Below, one piece after another: positions 1-7,600 of a DNA stretch of 17,612 nucleotides. A model generated the notes under the pieces. That model made no database searches. It was not told where the DNA came from and saw only the letters and a program-made list of their open reading frames with translations. Positions within the stretch are counted from its first letter, which is position 1; each line of letters starts with the position of its first letter. Source of the stretch: an uncultured Clostridia bacterium. Lineage in GTDB: Bacteria; Bacillota; Clostridia; TANB77; CAG-508. The stretch is from NCBI GenBank assembly GCA_947631315.1, contig CANRLA010000024.1, positions 1-17,612 of the forward strand. Direction: 5' to 3'. The translations under genes were made by a program, and so were the position numbers.

Positions 1-75
1 AACGGCACGATGTGGTGGTGTGAGAGGGGATGAAAATTTTAATATGAACTATTAAAATTTTCTACTCTACTCGAT
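1..75 (+). mobile_element. 3' end of a group II intron (partial, body upstream)
   Basis: The first bases look like the 3' strand of group II intron domain V. GGCA, then the two-base CG bulge, then ATGTGG is followed by the TGGTGTGAGAGG linker that is common after domain V in Firmicute introns. Next comes a perfect 13-bp hairpin (32-44 with 50-62, 5-nt loop), which fits domain VI. The TCTACTCGAT end at 66-75 would put a bulged branch-point A at 69, seven bases from a 3' end at 75. Positions 1-2 (AA) may be the end of a GAAA tetraloop. The 5' domain V strand, catalytic core and any maturase ORF are outside the window. The intron boundary is inferred from family resemblance, not from an alignment. 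Confidence 0.72.
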
Positions 76-131
76 TGCCTTAGAAAGTTGTCACTATATA
101 AAAAAATTTTTTACAGATTTTTTATTTTTAA

Positions 132-160
132 TGATTAAAAAATGGCAATATAGATATAAT
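132..160 (+). promoter_or_regulatory. Candidate sigma-A promoter for ldh
   Basis: A perfect TATAAT lies at 155-160, about 67 nt before the chosen ldh start. Nothing close to TTGACA is found 16-18 bases upstream (best is TGATTA at 132-137), so this is a -10-only prediction. It lies just downstream of the intron end, so ldh probably has a promoter independent of the intron. No Rex-type palindrome is visible nearby. Confidence 0.45.
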
Positions 161-227
161 AAGAATAAAGTTAAGTAATAAAAAATTAAATATTTGTATG
201 CAAGTTTTGGAAAGGAGAAAATTATTG

Positions 228-1181
228 ATGACTACAAAGAAGAAAGTTGTTTTAGTAGGTACTGGATTTGTTGGAATGAGTATGTCTTATTCATTATTAA
301 ATCAAGGTGGAGTAGATGAATTAGTATTAATAGATGTCAACAAGGACAAGGCTGTTGGAGAAGAAATGGATTTATCAGATGGACTTCCTTATTCGCCACA
401 TAAAATGAATATAAAAGCTGGAGATTATGACGAATGTAAAGATGCAAATATTGTGGTAATTACTGCAGGTTTAGCTCAAAAGCCAAGACAGTCAAGGTTA
501 GATTTAGCAATAGAAAATACAAAAATCGTAAAAGAAATTACTGAAAAAGTTATGGAAAATGAATTTAAAGGAATATTTATAGTAGTAACAAATCCTGTTG
601 ATTTAATGAGCTATGTAGTTTTAAAAACATCTAAGTTGCCAAAGTCAAAGGTAATAGGATCAGGAACTGTCTTAGACACTGCAAGGCTTAGATATTTGTT
701 AGGAGAATATTTAAAAGTCTCTAATAAAAATGTTCATGCATATATATTAGGTGAACATGGAGATTCATCACTTGTTCCTTGGGAACATTGTTTTATTGGT
801 TGTAAAAAAATGATAGACATAATGGAGGATAATCATTTACCAATGGAAGATTTAGAAAAAATTCATGATAAGGTATGGAATGCAGCCTACGAAATAATTG
901 AAAAGAAAAAGGCAACTTATTATGGAATAGGAATGGCATTAAATAGAATTATAAAAGCTATACTAAATGATGAGAATGCCATACTTACTGTATCAACATA
1001 TCAAGATGGTGAGTATAAACAAGAAGGAATCTACATTGGAGTGCCAGCAATTATAAATAAAAGAGGAGTTAAAGAAATATTAAAATTAAATTTGAATGAG
1101 CAAGACCAAGAAAAGTTTAATAAAAGTTGTAGAATAATGAAGGAAAATATAGAAAAAGAAATAAATAATTTATTAGATTAA
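228..1181 (+). CDS. ldh: L-lactate dehydrogenase
   Basis: Cytoplasmic NAD-dependent enzyme reducing pyruvate to L-lactate, which reoxidises NADH in fermentation. The product is 317 aa, the usual family size. Residues 11-16 (GTGFVG) form the Rossmann dinucleotide loop and D36 is the acidic residue that favours NAD. Q84 sits at the specificity position where malate dehydrogenases have Arg. R90, D150, R153 and H177 (in GEHGDSS) match the catalytic and substrate-binding set. The active-site loop reads QKPRQSR where most LDHs have QKPGETR. The start is ATG 228, ten bases after AAAGGAG (211-217). An in-frame ATG at 198 lies upstream of that Shine-Dalgarno and is rejected; TTG 225 is a less likely alternative. 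The gene stands alone between the intron end and an inverted repeat. Confidence 0.95.
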   Translation: MTTKKKVVLVGTGFVGMSMSYSLLNQGGVDELVLIDVNKDKAVGEEMDLSDGLPYSPHKMNIKAGDYDECKDANIVVITAGLAQKPRQSRLDLAIENTKIVKEITEKVMENEFKGIFIVVTNPVDLMSYVVLKTSKLPKSKVIGSGTVLDTARLRYLLGEYLKVSNKNVHAYILGEHGDSSLVPWEHCFIGCKKMIDIMEDNHLPMEDLEKIHDKVWNAAYEIIEKKKATYYGIGMALNRIIKAILNDENAILTVSTYQDGEYKQEGIYIGVPAIINKRGVKEILKLNLNEQDQEKFNKSCRIMKENIEKEINNLLD

Positions 1182-1188
1182 TACTTTA

Positions 1189-1242
1189 ACTGACCTATTA
1201 GTATAGTTTTAAAAAGTAAAATGTGATATACTATAGGTCAGT
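1189..1242. repeat. Long inverted repeat downstream of ldh
   Basis: The arms 1189-1205 and 1227-1242 pair over about 16 bp with a single one-base bulge, leaving a loop of about 21 bases. The outer part is ACTGACCTAT/ATAGGTCAGT. It lies 7 bases after the ldh stop and could end transcription from either side, but no T-run follows the 3' arm, so it is not a classic intrinsic terminator. The rest of the 1182-1411 gap holds only AT-rich sequence and the promoter of the next gene. Confidence 0.7.
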
Positions 1243-1321
1243 AAAATATTAGATTTTTACAGGATAAATTGGTTCTTAAAATTTTATAAAAATAGAATAA
1301 AATTTTTTTATAATTTATGTA

Positions 1322-1350
1322 TTGATAAAAAACAGGTTTTTGAGTACAAT
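1322..1350 (+). promoter_or_regulatory. Sigma-A promoter for the acyl-CoA ligase operon
   Basis: TTGATA (1322-1327) and TACAAT (1345-1350) are separated by exactly 17 bases, each one base away from consensus. The predicted transcript starts near 1357, giving a leader of about 55 nt before ATG 1412. It would drive the ligase and plausibly the genes through the alpha/beta hydrolase, as no strong terminator is seen between them. Confidence 0.72.
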
Positions 1351-1411
1351 GTTAATATATAAAAGTATATGTGTTCCTTGTAAAAGAAACTAGAAAGGAA
1401 AGAATTTTTTA

Positions 1412-3196
1412 ATGAGTGTAAAAGAAAACAATGAAGAATTTTCTAATTCTAGGCAAAGAGTTAAAGAGAAGGATTTAAGAAAAATATTTGATGCGAAAGA
1501 GTTTAAAAATATAAAAGACATAATATACAATTCAGCAAAAGTATTTAAAGAACAAATCGCGTTTGTCATTAAGCATAAAGATGGAGAAAACATTGAATAT
1601 GAGAATGTTACATATAAGAGATTATTAGAGGATATTAACAAACTAGGAGCAGCATTTTATGCAATGAAGTTAAAGGCAAAACGAATTGCTATTATTGGTA
1701 GAAATAGGTATGAATGGGTTTTAACTCATCTTACTAATATGCTTGGAGGAATGGTATCTGTCCCATTAGATAAAGATTTGGAATACAATGAGTTAGAAAA
1801 CTCTTTAATTAGAAGTGAAGCTGATTGTATAGTTTTTGATGAAAAATATACAGAGAAGGTAAACTTGATAAAACAAGCCGAAAAAACTAATTTAACACAA
1901 TATATTTGCATGGGACAAATTAATGGATTTAATTCTATTACTGAATTACTAACATTTGGTCAAAAAATATTAGATAGTGGAAATAAAGATTATATAAATT
2001 ATGAAGTTGATGAAAACACTATGAGTATATTATTATTTACATCAGGAACCACTGACAAATCAAAAGCTGTAATGCTGTCACAAAGAAATATTGCATCTAA
2101 TATATATGGAATGCAGTTAGTAGAAGATATAAGACCAACTGATACAAATATTGCATTTTTGCCTTTTCATCATATATTTGGTTCAACTTGTATGATAATG
2201 ATGATAGCGTGTGGAGTAAAAACAGTTTTTCCAGACGGATTAAGGTACATAAAACAAAACTTAAATGAATACAAAATTACTGTTTTCGTAGGAGTTCCTG
2301 TTTTAATAGAAAGCATTTATAAAACAATAATGAAAGAGATAGAAAAGCAGGGAAAAACTAAGTTAATTAAGATAGCAGTAAAAATAAGTAACTTTTTATT
2401 AAAATTACATATTGATATTAGAAGAAAATTATTTAAGCAAATAATAGATGCCCTAGGAGGAGAGTTAAGATTTGTAATATCAGGAGGTGCACCAGCAGAT
2501 AGCAAAATTGCAAAAGGATTTAACGATTTGGGAATTAAAACAGCTCAAGGATATGGATTAAGTGAAACTTCACCTGTTATAGCCGCCGAAAATGATAAAG
2601 TAATGAAACCAGGTTCAGTTGGAGTGCCATTGATAAATAATGAAGTAAATATTGTTAACAAAGATGATAAAGGCATCGGTGAAATAATTGTAAAAGGTCC
2701 TAATGTAATGCTTGGATATTATAAAATGCCGGAACTTACAGCAGAAGTTATAAAAGACGGATGGTTTTATACAGGCGATTTAGGATATATTGATAGAAAA
2801 GGAATATTGTATATTACAGGAAGAAATAAAAATCTAATTGTACTAAAAAATGGTAAAAAAATCTTTCCAGAAGAATTAGAAACTTTAGTCAATAGAATAG
2901 AATTAGTCGAAGAATCAATGGTTTTTGGAATGCCTGACAAAGTAGATAAAGATGATGTTAAGTTATCAGTAGAAATATTTTGTAACAAAGAACTTATTAG
3001 AGAAAAATACTCAGATAAATCTAAAGAAGAAATTTATAAGATAATTTGGGAACAGATAAAGGAGTTAAATAAGACATTTCCAAGATATAAGCATATACAA
3101 AATTTAATTTTGAGTGATGAAGAACTAATAAAAACGACAACTAAGAAAGTAAAAAGACAAGAAGAAATGAAAAAGATATTGGCAAAGAAAAATTAA
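1412..3196 (+). CDS. AMP-forming acyl-CoA ligase (long-chain fatty acid-CoA ligase-like)
   Basis: A 594-aa member of the ANL adenylate-forming superfamily. It activates a carboxylate, probably a fatty acid, to an acyl-adenylate and then to a CoA thioester. The ATP-phosphate loop is at residues 210-220 (TSGTTDKSKAV), a variant of TSGTTGxPKGV also known in clostridial homologues. YGLSETSP (381-388) is the adenine-binding motif. WFYTGDLGYID (451-461) carries the ribose-binding Asp. GRNKNLIVLKNGKKIFPEE (470-488) covers the hinge and the C-terminal domain that swings between half-reactions. ATG 1412 follows AAAGGA (1394-1399) by 12 bases, slightly long. Substrate chain length cannot be read from sequence, and an acyl-ACP-like or cell-envelope role is possible. 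Its position ahead of a membrane protease and tsaD is not informative about substrate. Confidence 0.88.
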   Translation: MSVKENNEEFSNSRQRVKEKDLRKIFDAKEFKNIKDIIYNSAKVFKEQIAFVIKHKDGENIEYENVTYKRLLEDINKLGAAFYAMKLKAKRIAIIGRNRYEWVLTHLTNMLGGMVSVPLDKDLEYNELENSLIRSEADCIVFDEKYTEKVNLIKQAEKTNLTQYICMGQINGFNSITELLTFGQKILDSGNKDYINYEVDENTMSILLFTSGTTDKSKAVMLSQRNIASNIYGMQLVEDIRPTDTNIAFLPFHHIFGSTCMIMMIACGVKTVFPDGLRYIKQNLNEYKITVFVGVPVLIESIYKTIMKEIEKQGKTKLIKIAVKISNFLLKLHIDIRRKLFKQIIDALGGELRFVISGGAPADSKIAKGFNDLGIKTAQGYGLSETSPVIAAENDKVMKPGSVGVPLINNEVNIVNKDDKGIGEIIVKGPNVMLGYYKMPELTAEVIKDGWFYTGDLGYIDRKGILYITGRNKNLIVLKNGKKIFPEELETLVNRIELVEESMVFGMPDKVDKDDVKLSVEIFCNKELIREKYSDKSKEEIYKIIWEQIKELNKTFPRYKHIQNLILSDEELIKTTTKKVKRQEEMKKILAKKN

Positions 3197-3226
3197 ATAA
3201 GTTAGTTAAAAGTAAAGGAGATCAAA

Positions 3227-3964
3227 ATGTTTTTTTCAACTTTTTCAAACCCATGGATGTTTTTGTTCATATTAATTTTAATATTTGACAATATAGGATA
3301 TTATATGTCTACACCAGGAGCTTTTTTAGGATTAATATTAAGCATACCGGGAATATTAATAGCAATTACATTTCACGAATTTGCTCATGCTTGGGCTGCT
3401 GATAAACTAGGTGATGACACTCCAAGAAATCAAGGAAGATTATCACTTAACCCATTAAGACATATTGATCCTATAGGAGCAGTATTACTTATTACTGCTG
3501 GTTTTGGTTGGGGAAAACCTGTTGAAATTAATCCAAATAATTTTAATAGAACAGTATCAATAAGAAAAGGAAATGCTTTGGTTTCAATTGCTGGACCTGC
3601 AATGAATTTTTTATTAGCATTGATTTTTTCAGTAATTTATGGATTGCTTTTTAAATTTGGCAGTAGTTTTTTAATAACAACAACAGGAAATATAATAGTT
3701 TCCGTTATAGCATATACGATTTCAATCAATGTTGGTTTAGGAGTTTTTAACTTAATACCTTTACCACCACTTGATGGATCAAAGGTATTATCTGCATTTC
3801 TACCAAGTAAAGCAAGAGTTTGGTACACTAATCACGAAAGATTACTCTATATAATTTTTATAGCAATATGGGTTACACCAATTGCAAGTATGCTTATTTC
3901 ACCAGCAATGGAATTTATAAATGAAAAATTAATGGATTTAATAATGTTAATAGTAGGAGTTTAA
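3227..3964 (+). CDS. Site-2 protease family membrane metalloprotease (M50)
   Basis: A 245-aa integral membrane zinc protease. Residues 50-54 are HEFAH (HExxH) inside a hydrophobic segment. NLIPLPPLDG (175-184) carries the Asp that completes the zinc site in the third core helix. FGWGKPV (93-99) is another signature of the small, PDZ-less M50 subgroup. Hydrophobic stretches lie around 8-24, 34-56, 82-96, 120-143, 153-177 and 206-224. The family cleaves transmembrane substrates inside the bilayer, but the substrates of this subgroup are largely unknown. ATG 3227 follows AAAGGAG (3214-3220) by 6 bases. It begins 30 bases after the ligase stop and its stop codon abuts the tsaD start, so the genes are almost certainly cotranscribed. 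Confidence 0.9.
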   Translation: MFFSTFSNPWMFLFILILIFDNIGYYMSTPGAFLGLILSIPGILIAITFHEFAHAWAADKLGDDTPRNQGRLSLNPLRHIDPIGAVLLITAGFGWGKPVEINPNNFNRTVSIRKGNALVSIAGPAMNFLLALIFSVIYGLLFKFGSSFLITTTGNIIVSVIAYTISINVGLGVFNLIPLPPLDGSKVLSAFLPSKARVWYTNHERLLYIIFIAIWVTPIASMLISPAMEFINEKLMDLIMLIVGV

Positions 3965-4945
3965 ATGAAGGATATATATATACTAGGAATTGAATCAAGT
4001 TGTGATGAAACAGCAGCTTCTATTGTAAAAAACGGAAGAGATGTTTTATCAAATGTTATAAATACACAAATAGATATACATAAATTATATGGTGGAGTAG
4101 TTCCGGAAATTGCTTCAAGAAATCATATACTTAATATATCTGAGGTAGTAAAATTAGCTATAAAAGAGGCAAACATGAGTTTATCTGATATTGACGCAGT
4201 AGCTTGTACTTATGGTCCAGGTTTAGTAGGAGCTTTATTAGTAGGTCTTTCTTATGGAAAAGGTTTAAGCTATGCGCTTGATGTTCCGTTAATTGGTACA
4301 AACCATATTGAAGGTCATATTGCAGCAAATTACATAACTCATAAAGATTTAAAACCACCGTTTTTATGCGTAATGATGTCAGGTGGAAATACACAAATAG
4401 TTCACATTAAAGATTATACAGATTTTGAAGTTTTAGGTAGAACAAAAGATGATGCTATAGGTGAAGCTTTTGACAAAGTAGCAAGAATAATGGAACTTGG
4501 ATATCCAGGAGGACCAAAGATAGATGAACTTGGAAAAAAAGGTGAGCCTAATATAGAACTACCAAAAACTCATTTTGATAATTTAGATTTTAGTTTTAGC
4601 GGAATAAAAACTGCCGTAATAAATCTGCACCACAAAAATCCTGATATTAAAAAAGAAGATTTGTGCAAAAGTTTTGAAAAAAAAGTAACCGAAATGTTAA
4701 TAGATAATACAAAAAAAGCAATAGAACAAACTGGAATAAATACTATAGTTATAGCAGGTGGAGTTTCTGCAAATAGTTACATAAGAAATGAATTTTTAAA
4801 TTTAAAAAATTGTAAAGTTTATATGCCTGATATGAAATTATGTACAGATAATGCTGCAATGATTGCATCAGCAGGATACTATGATTTTATAAATGGAAAA
4901 ATAAGTGACTTAAGTTTAAACGCAGAACCTGATTTGAAAATATAA
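3965..4945 (+). CDS. tsaD: tRNA N6-adenosine threonylcarbamoyltransferase TsaD
   Basis: Transfers the threonylcarbamoyl group from threonylcarbamoyl-AMP to A37 of ANN-decoding tRNAs, working with TsaB and TsaE in the cytoplasm. The 326-aa length is typical. Family motifs appear in order: GIESSCDETA (8-17), the metal-binding HIEGH (114-118), SGGNTQ (139-144), AGGVSAN (264-270) and LCTDNAAMI (292-300). These belong to the ASKHA ATPase-like fold. The start ATG is directly after the M50 protease stop with zero spacing, and its AGGAG (3955-3959) is embedded in the upstream gene, which suggests translational coupling. tsaB and tsaE are not in this window. Confidence 0.97.
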   Translation: MKDIYILGIESSCDETAASIVKNGRDVLSNVINTQIDIHKLYGGVVPEIASRNHILNISEVVKLAIKEANMSLSDIDAVACTYGPGLVGALLVGLSYGKGLSYALDVPLIGTNHIEGHIAANYITHKDLKPPFLCVMMSGGNTQIVHIKDYTDFEVLGRTKDDAIGEAFDKVARIMELGYPGGPKIDELGKKGEPNIELPKTHFDNLDFSFSGIKTAVINLHHKNPDIKKEDLCKSFEKKVTEMLIDNTKKAIEQTGINTIVIAGGVSANSYIRNEFLNLKNCKVYMPDMKLCTDNAAMIASAGYYDFINGKISDLSLNAEPDLKI

Positions 4946-4973
4946 AATAATTTGTTTGAAAGGAAAAAAGCAA

Positions 4974-5678
4974 GTGTCAATATATGCAATAGGAGATTTG
5001 CATCTATCTTTTGAAACTGATAAACCAATGAATATCTTTGGAGAAAATTGGGATAATTATGAAGAAAGATTAGAGCAATTGTGGAATGAAATCATACAAG
5101 AAGATGATACAGTCCTAATCCCAGGAGATTTTTCTTGGGCAACATATTTAAAAGATACATTACAAGATTTTAAATATTTAAATGATTTAAAAGGCAAGAA
5201 AGTTCTTCTTAAAGGAAATCATGATTACTGGTGGACAACCCTAAAAAGTATGAGAGAATTCTTAAATCAGAATAATTTAAAAAATATAGATTTTATCTTT
5301 AACTCATCTTATGAATGTGATGAAGCAATGATAGTAGGAACTAGAGGTTGGTCATTTAATGAAACAGAAAATAGTGATAAAATGCTAAAAAGAGAACTTT
5401 CAAGACTAGAATTTTCAATAAATGATGCTTTACGAAAAAATAATAATAAAAAAATTATAAGTATGATGCACTATCCACCTATAACACAGAATATGATAGA
5501 AATGAAACAGAAAAGCGAATATTTAGAAATTTTAAAAAAGTATGGTATTACTGAGTGTATATATGGACATTTACATGGAAACTCACATTCTGAAGCAATA
5601 GAAGGAAATGTAGATGGAATAAATTTACGATTAGTAAGTTCAGATTATTTAGGATTTAAACCTATAAAAATTTTATAA
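4974..5678 (+). CDS. Metallophosphoesterase, COG1768-like phosphohydrolase
   Basis: A 234-aa calcineurin-like phosphoesterase. With GTG 4974 as residue 1 the metal-binding motifs come in order: GDLH (7-10), GDFSW (51-55), GNHDYWW (81-87), then HYPP and finally GHLHG near the C-terminus. Together these form the two-metal active site. The motif set and length resemble the COG1768 predicted phosphohydrolases, whose substrate is not established. The start is set by AAAGGA (4959-4964), nine bases before GTG 4974. An in-frame TTG at 4956 overlaps that Shine-Dalgarno and is less likely. It follows tsaD by 28 bases, in the same apparent operon. Confidence 0.87.
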   Translation: MSIYAIGDLHLSFETDKPMNIFGENWDNYEERLEQLWNEIIQEDDTVLIPGDFSWATYLKDTLQDFKYLNDLKGKKVLLKGNHDYWWTTLKSMREFLNQNNLKNIDFIFNSSYECDEAMIVGTRGWSFNETENSDKMLKRELSRLEFSINDALRKNNNKKIISMMHYPPITQNMIEMKQKSEYLEILKKYGITECIYGHLHGNSHSEAIEGNVDGINLRLVSSDYLGFKPIKIL

Positions 5679-5746
5679 TTATTTTAAAATATAAATTTGT
5701 AAAGGTTTTATAAAAATTATAATGGAAGGAAATTGTATAAACAAAG

Positions 5747-6637
5747 ATGAAAATTAGTAAAATATATTTTAATACAGATGATGGATTAAAATTAAATGGT
5801 TTGTTACATGAACCTGATGATATTAAAACTAATATAGTAATGATTTCAGTTCATGGAGTTACTAGTAACTGTTTAAATTACAGAGATAATGTGATAGCAA
5901 AAAAAATGGTTGAAAATAATATTGCATATTTTACTTTTAATAATAGAGGTCATGATGTATTAAATACATATGAGCCATTACAAAGTATGACTTATCAAGG
6001 CTCAAGTGCAGAAAATGTAAAAGATTCATATCTTGACGTTAAAGCTGCAATAAGTACTATGCTTTCTAAAAAATTTAATAAAATCATACTTCAAGGTCAT
6101 AGTATGGGCTGTACAAAAGTAGTATATACTTATAATAGACTGATTGAAAGTAGCGAAGATACAATTGCAAAACATATTTGCGGTATAAGTTTACTTTCAA
6201 TGGTAGATATTCCAGGATATTTAGAATTTATACTAGGAGAAAATTATGACAAAGTAATTAAAGATTTAAAGATTATGAAGGAAAAAGGTGAAGGAGATAA
6301 AATTATTACTATAAATAATTTTCCGCCAATAAAACCTAATACAGTTTTAAATTTTGAAAAAAATACCGAACTAGATTTCTTTAGATATACAGATCCAAAA
6401 TACAAATTTGAAAAGCTATATAATATAAAAGTGCCACTATTTATGAGGTGGGGAAATATTAATGAATTAATTACTATTTCAGCACAAGATTTAGTAGAAA
6501 TTATAAAAAGGAGACTGATAAATAAAAAAATAGATATAGATTTTATCGATGGAGCAAACCATAGTTACAAGAATAAAGAAAGTGTTTTAGCTGAACAAAT
6601 AATTAATTGGATTACAAGATTTTACATAGGATTATAA
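5747..6637 (+). CDS. Alpha/beta hydrolase (DUF1749-like serine esterase/hydrolase)
   Basis: A 296-aa single-domain alpha/beta hydrolase without signal peptide, so cytoplasmic. The oxyanion region is SVHGVTSN (34-41). The nucleophile elbow is GHSMG (117-121) with S119, and the likely catalytic His is H272 in GANHSY. The usual acid after strand beta-7 would fall in RWGNINELI (234-242), where the common Asp is not obvious; E240 is a candidate. The FNNRGHD segment (64-70) resembles DUF1749-type hydrolases, but that is by eye. Substrate unknown; esters or peptidase-like activity are both possible. GGAAGGA (5724-5730) lies 16 bases before ATG 5747, an unusually long gap containing a weak TTGT/ACAA hairpin. 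No in-frame ATG, GTG or TTG lies closer. Confidence 0.82.
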   Translation: MKISKIYFNTDDGLKLNGLLHEPDDIKTNIVMISVHGVTSNCLNYRDNVIAKKMVENNIAYFTFNNRGHDVLNTYEPLQSMTYQGSSAENVKDSYLDVKAAISTMLSKKFNKIILQGHSMGCTKVVYTYNRLIESSEDTIAKHICGISLLSMVDIPGYLEFILGENYDKVIKDLKIMKEKGEGDKIITINNFPPIKPNTVLNFEKNTELDFFRYTDPKYKFEKLYNIKVPLFMRWGNINELITISAQDLVEIIKRRLINKKIDIDFIDGANHSYKNKESVLAEQIINWITRFYIGL

Positions 6638-6676
6638 GATACTAAAAATTAAACATTTAAAAAAAATATAGAAATG

Positions 6677-6725
6677 AAAGGAGAAATTCGTATAATAATT
6701 TTTATTATACGAATAAGAGATTATG
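6677..6725 (+). promoter_or_regulatory. Shine-Dalgarno, hairpin spacer and start codon of transketolase N-half
   Basis: AAAGGAG (6677-6683) is separated from ATG 6723 by 39 nt. That gap holds a perfect 13-bp hairpin (6686-6698 with 6702-6714, loop TTT). With the hairpin folded, only 10 unpaired bases separate SD and start, an ideal distance. No ATG, GTG or TTG lies between them, and the only nearer SD-like bases (AAGAGA) are weak. Phage T4 genes 25 and 38 are known precedents for such structured spacers. The palindrome could also be a protein-binding site. Confidence 0.7.
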
Positions 6726-7556
6726 AAAATAACGAAAGCAGAAGCTATAAGTAAAATTGCAAACAGAATAAGGCAAGATTTAATAACTGCAATATATTAT
6801 GCTAAATCAGGGCATCCAGGTGGCTCTCTTTCATGTAGCGATATATTAGCAGTTTTATATTTTAATGAAATGAATATTAACCCATTAAAACCTGACGATA
6901 AATCAAGAGATAGATTTATTTTATCAAAAGGACACGGTGCACCAACTTTATATGCGACACTTGCTGAAAAAGGATATTTTTCAAAAGATGATTTAATAAC
7001 ACTTAGAAACATTGATAGTGTATTTCAAGGTCACCCCGACATGAATAAAGTGCCAGGAATTGATATGTCATCAGGTTCTTTGGGACAGGGGCTTTCAATT
7101 GCAAATGGTATGGCAATAGCTTCAAAAATGGATAAAATGGGCTATAGAGTTTATTGCTTAGTTGGAGATGGCGAATTAGAAGAAGGACAAATTTGGGAAG
7201 CGGCAATGACATCAAGCAAATATAAATTAGATAATTTATGTCTAATTGTTGACTGCAATGAACTTCAACTTATAGGAAAAACTGAAGAAATAATGGGATT
7301 AAATGCAGAAAATATTGAACAAAAATTTGCAAGTTTTGGATTTAATACAAAAATAATCGATGGACATAATATAGAAGAAATAATGCAAGCATTTGAAGAT
7401 GCAAAATTGGTAAAAGATAAACCAACAGTAATAATTGCAAAAACAATCAAAGGAAAAGGAATTTCATTTATGGAAATTGATCCATCATGGCACGGAAAAT
7501 CATTAAATGATGAAGAATACAAAAAAGCTATAGAAGAATTAAATAATATAAATTAA
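6723..7556 (+). CDS. Transketolase, N-terminal (ThDP pyrophosphate-binding) subunit
   Basis: A 277-aa protein corresponding to the first third to half of a one-chain transketolase. Its partner half is the next gene, the split arrangement common in Clostridia and Archaea. Together they move two-carbon units between sugar phosphates in the non-oxidative pentose phosphate pathway. Motifs: SGHPGGSLSC (29-38), the catalytic/phosphate-binding LSKGHGAP (67-74), GSLGQGLS (118-125), and the ThDP/Mg2+ motif beginning VGDGELEEGQIWEA (147-160) and closing at N179. The start is unusual because the strong SD is separated from it by a hairpin (see regulatory entry). A dihydroxyacetone synthase-like or other sugar transketolase cannot be excluded, but neighbouring galE fits central sugar metabolism. 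Confidence 0.93.
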   Translation: MKITKAEAISKIANRIRQDLITAIYYAKSGHPGGSLSCSDILAVLYFNEMNINPLKPDDKSRDRFILSKGHGAPTLYATLAEKGYFSKDDLITLRNIDSVFQGHPDMNKVPGIDMSSGSLGQGLSIANGMAIASKMDKMGYRVYCLVGDGELEEGQIWEAAMTSSKYKLDNLCLIVDCNELQLIGKTEEIMGLNAENIEQKFASFGFNTKIIDGHNIEEIMQAFEDAKLVKDKPTVIIAKTIKGKGISFMEIDPSWHGKSLNDEEYKKAIEELNNIN

Positions 7557-7600
7557 GAATAAAAAGATTTAATCATTGAAGAATTAAAAAAGCATAAAAA

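Noticed and set aside
76..227. Rex redox-sensor operator expected upstream of ldh.
   Set aside because: No TTGTTAA-type palindrome resembling the known Rex site could be found here.
2039..2074. Acyl-CoA ligase P-loop TSGTTDKSKAV differs from the textbook TSGTTGxPKGV.
   Set aside because: Similar SKSKAV-type loops occur in clostridial ligases and the other adenylation motifs are intact, so it is unlikely to mean inactivity.
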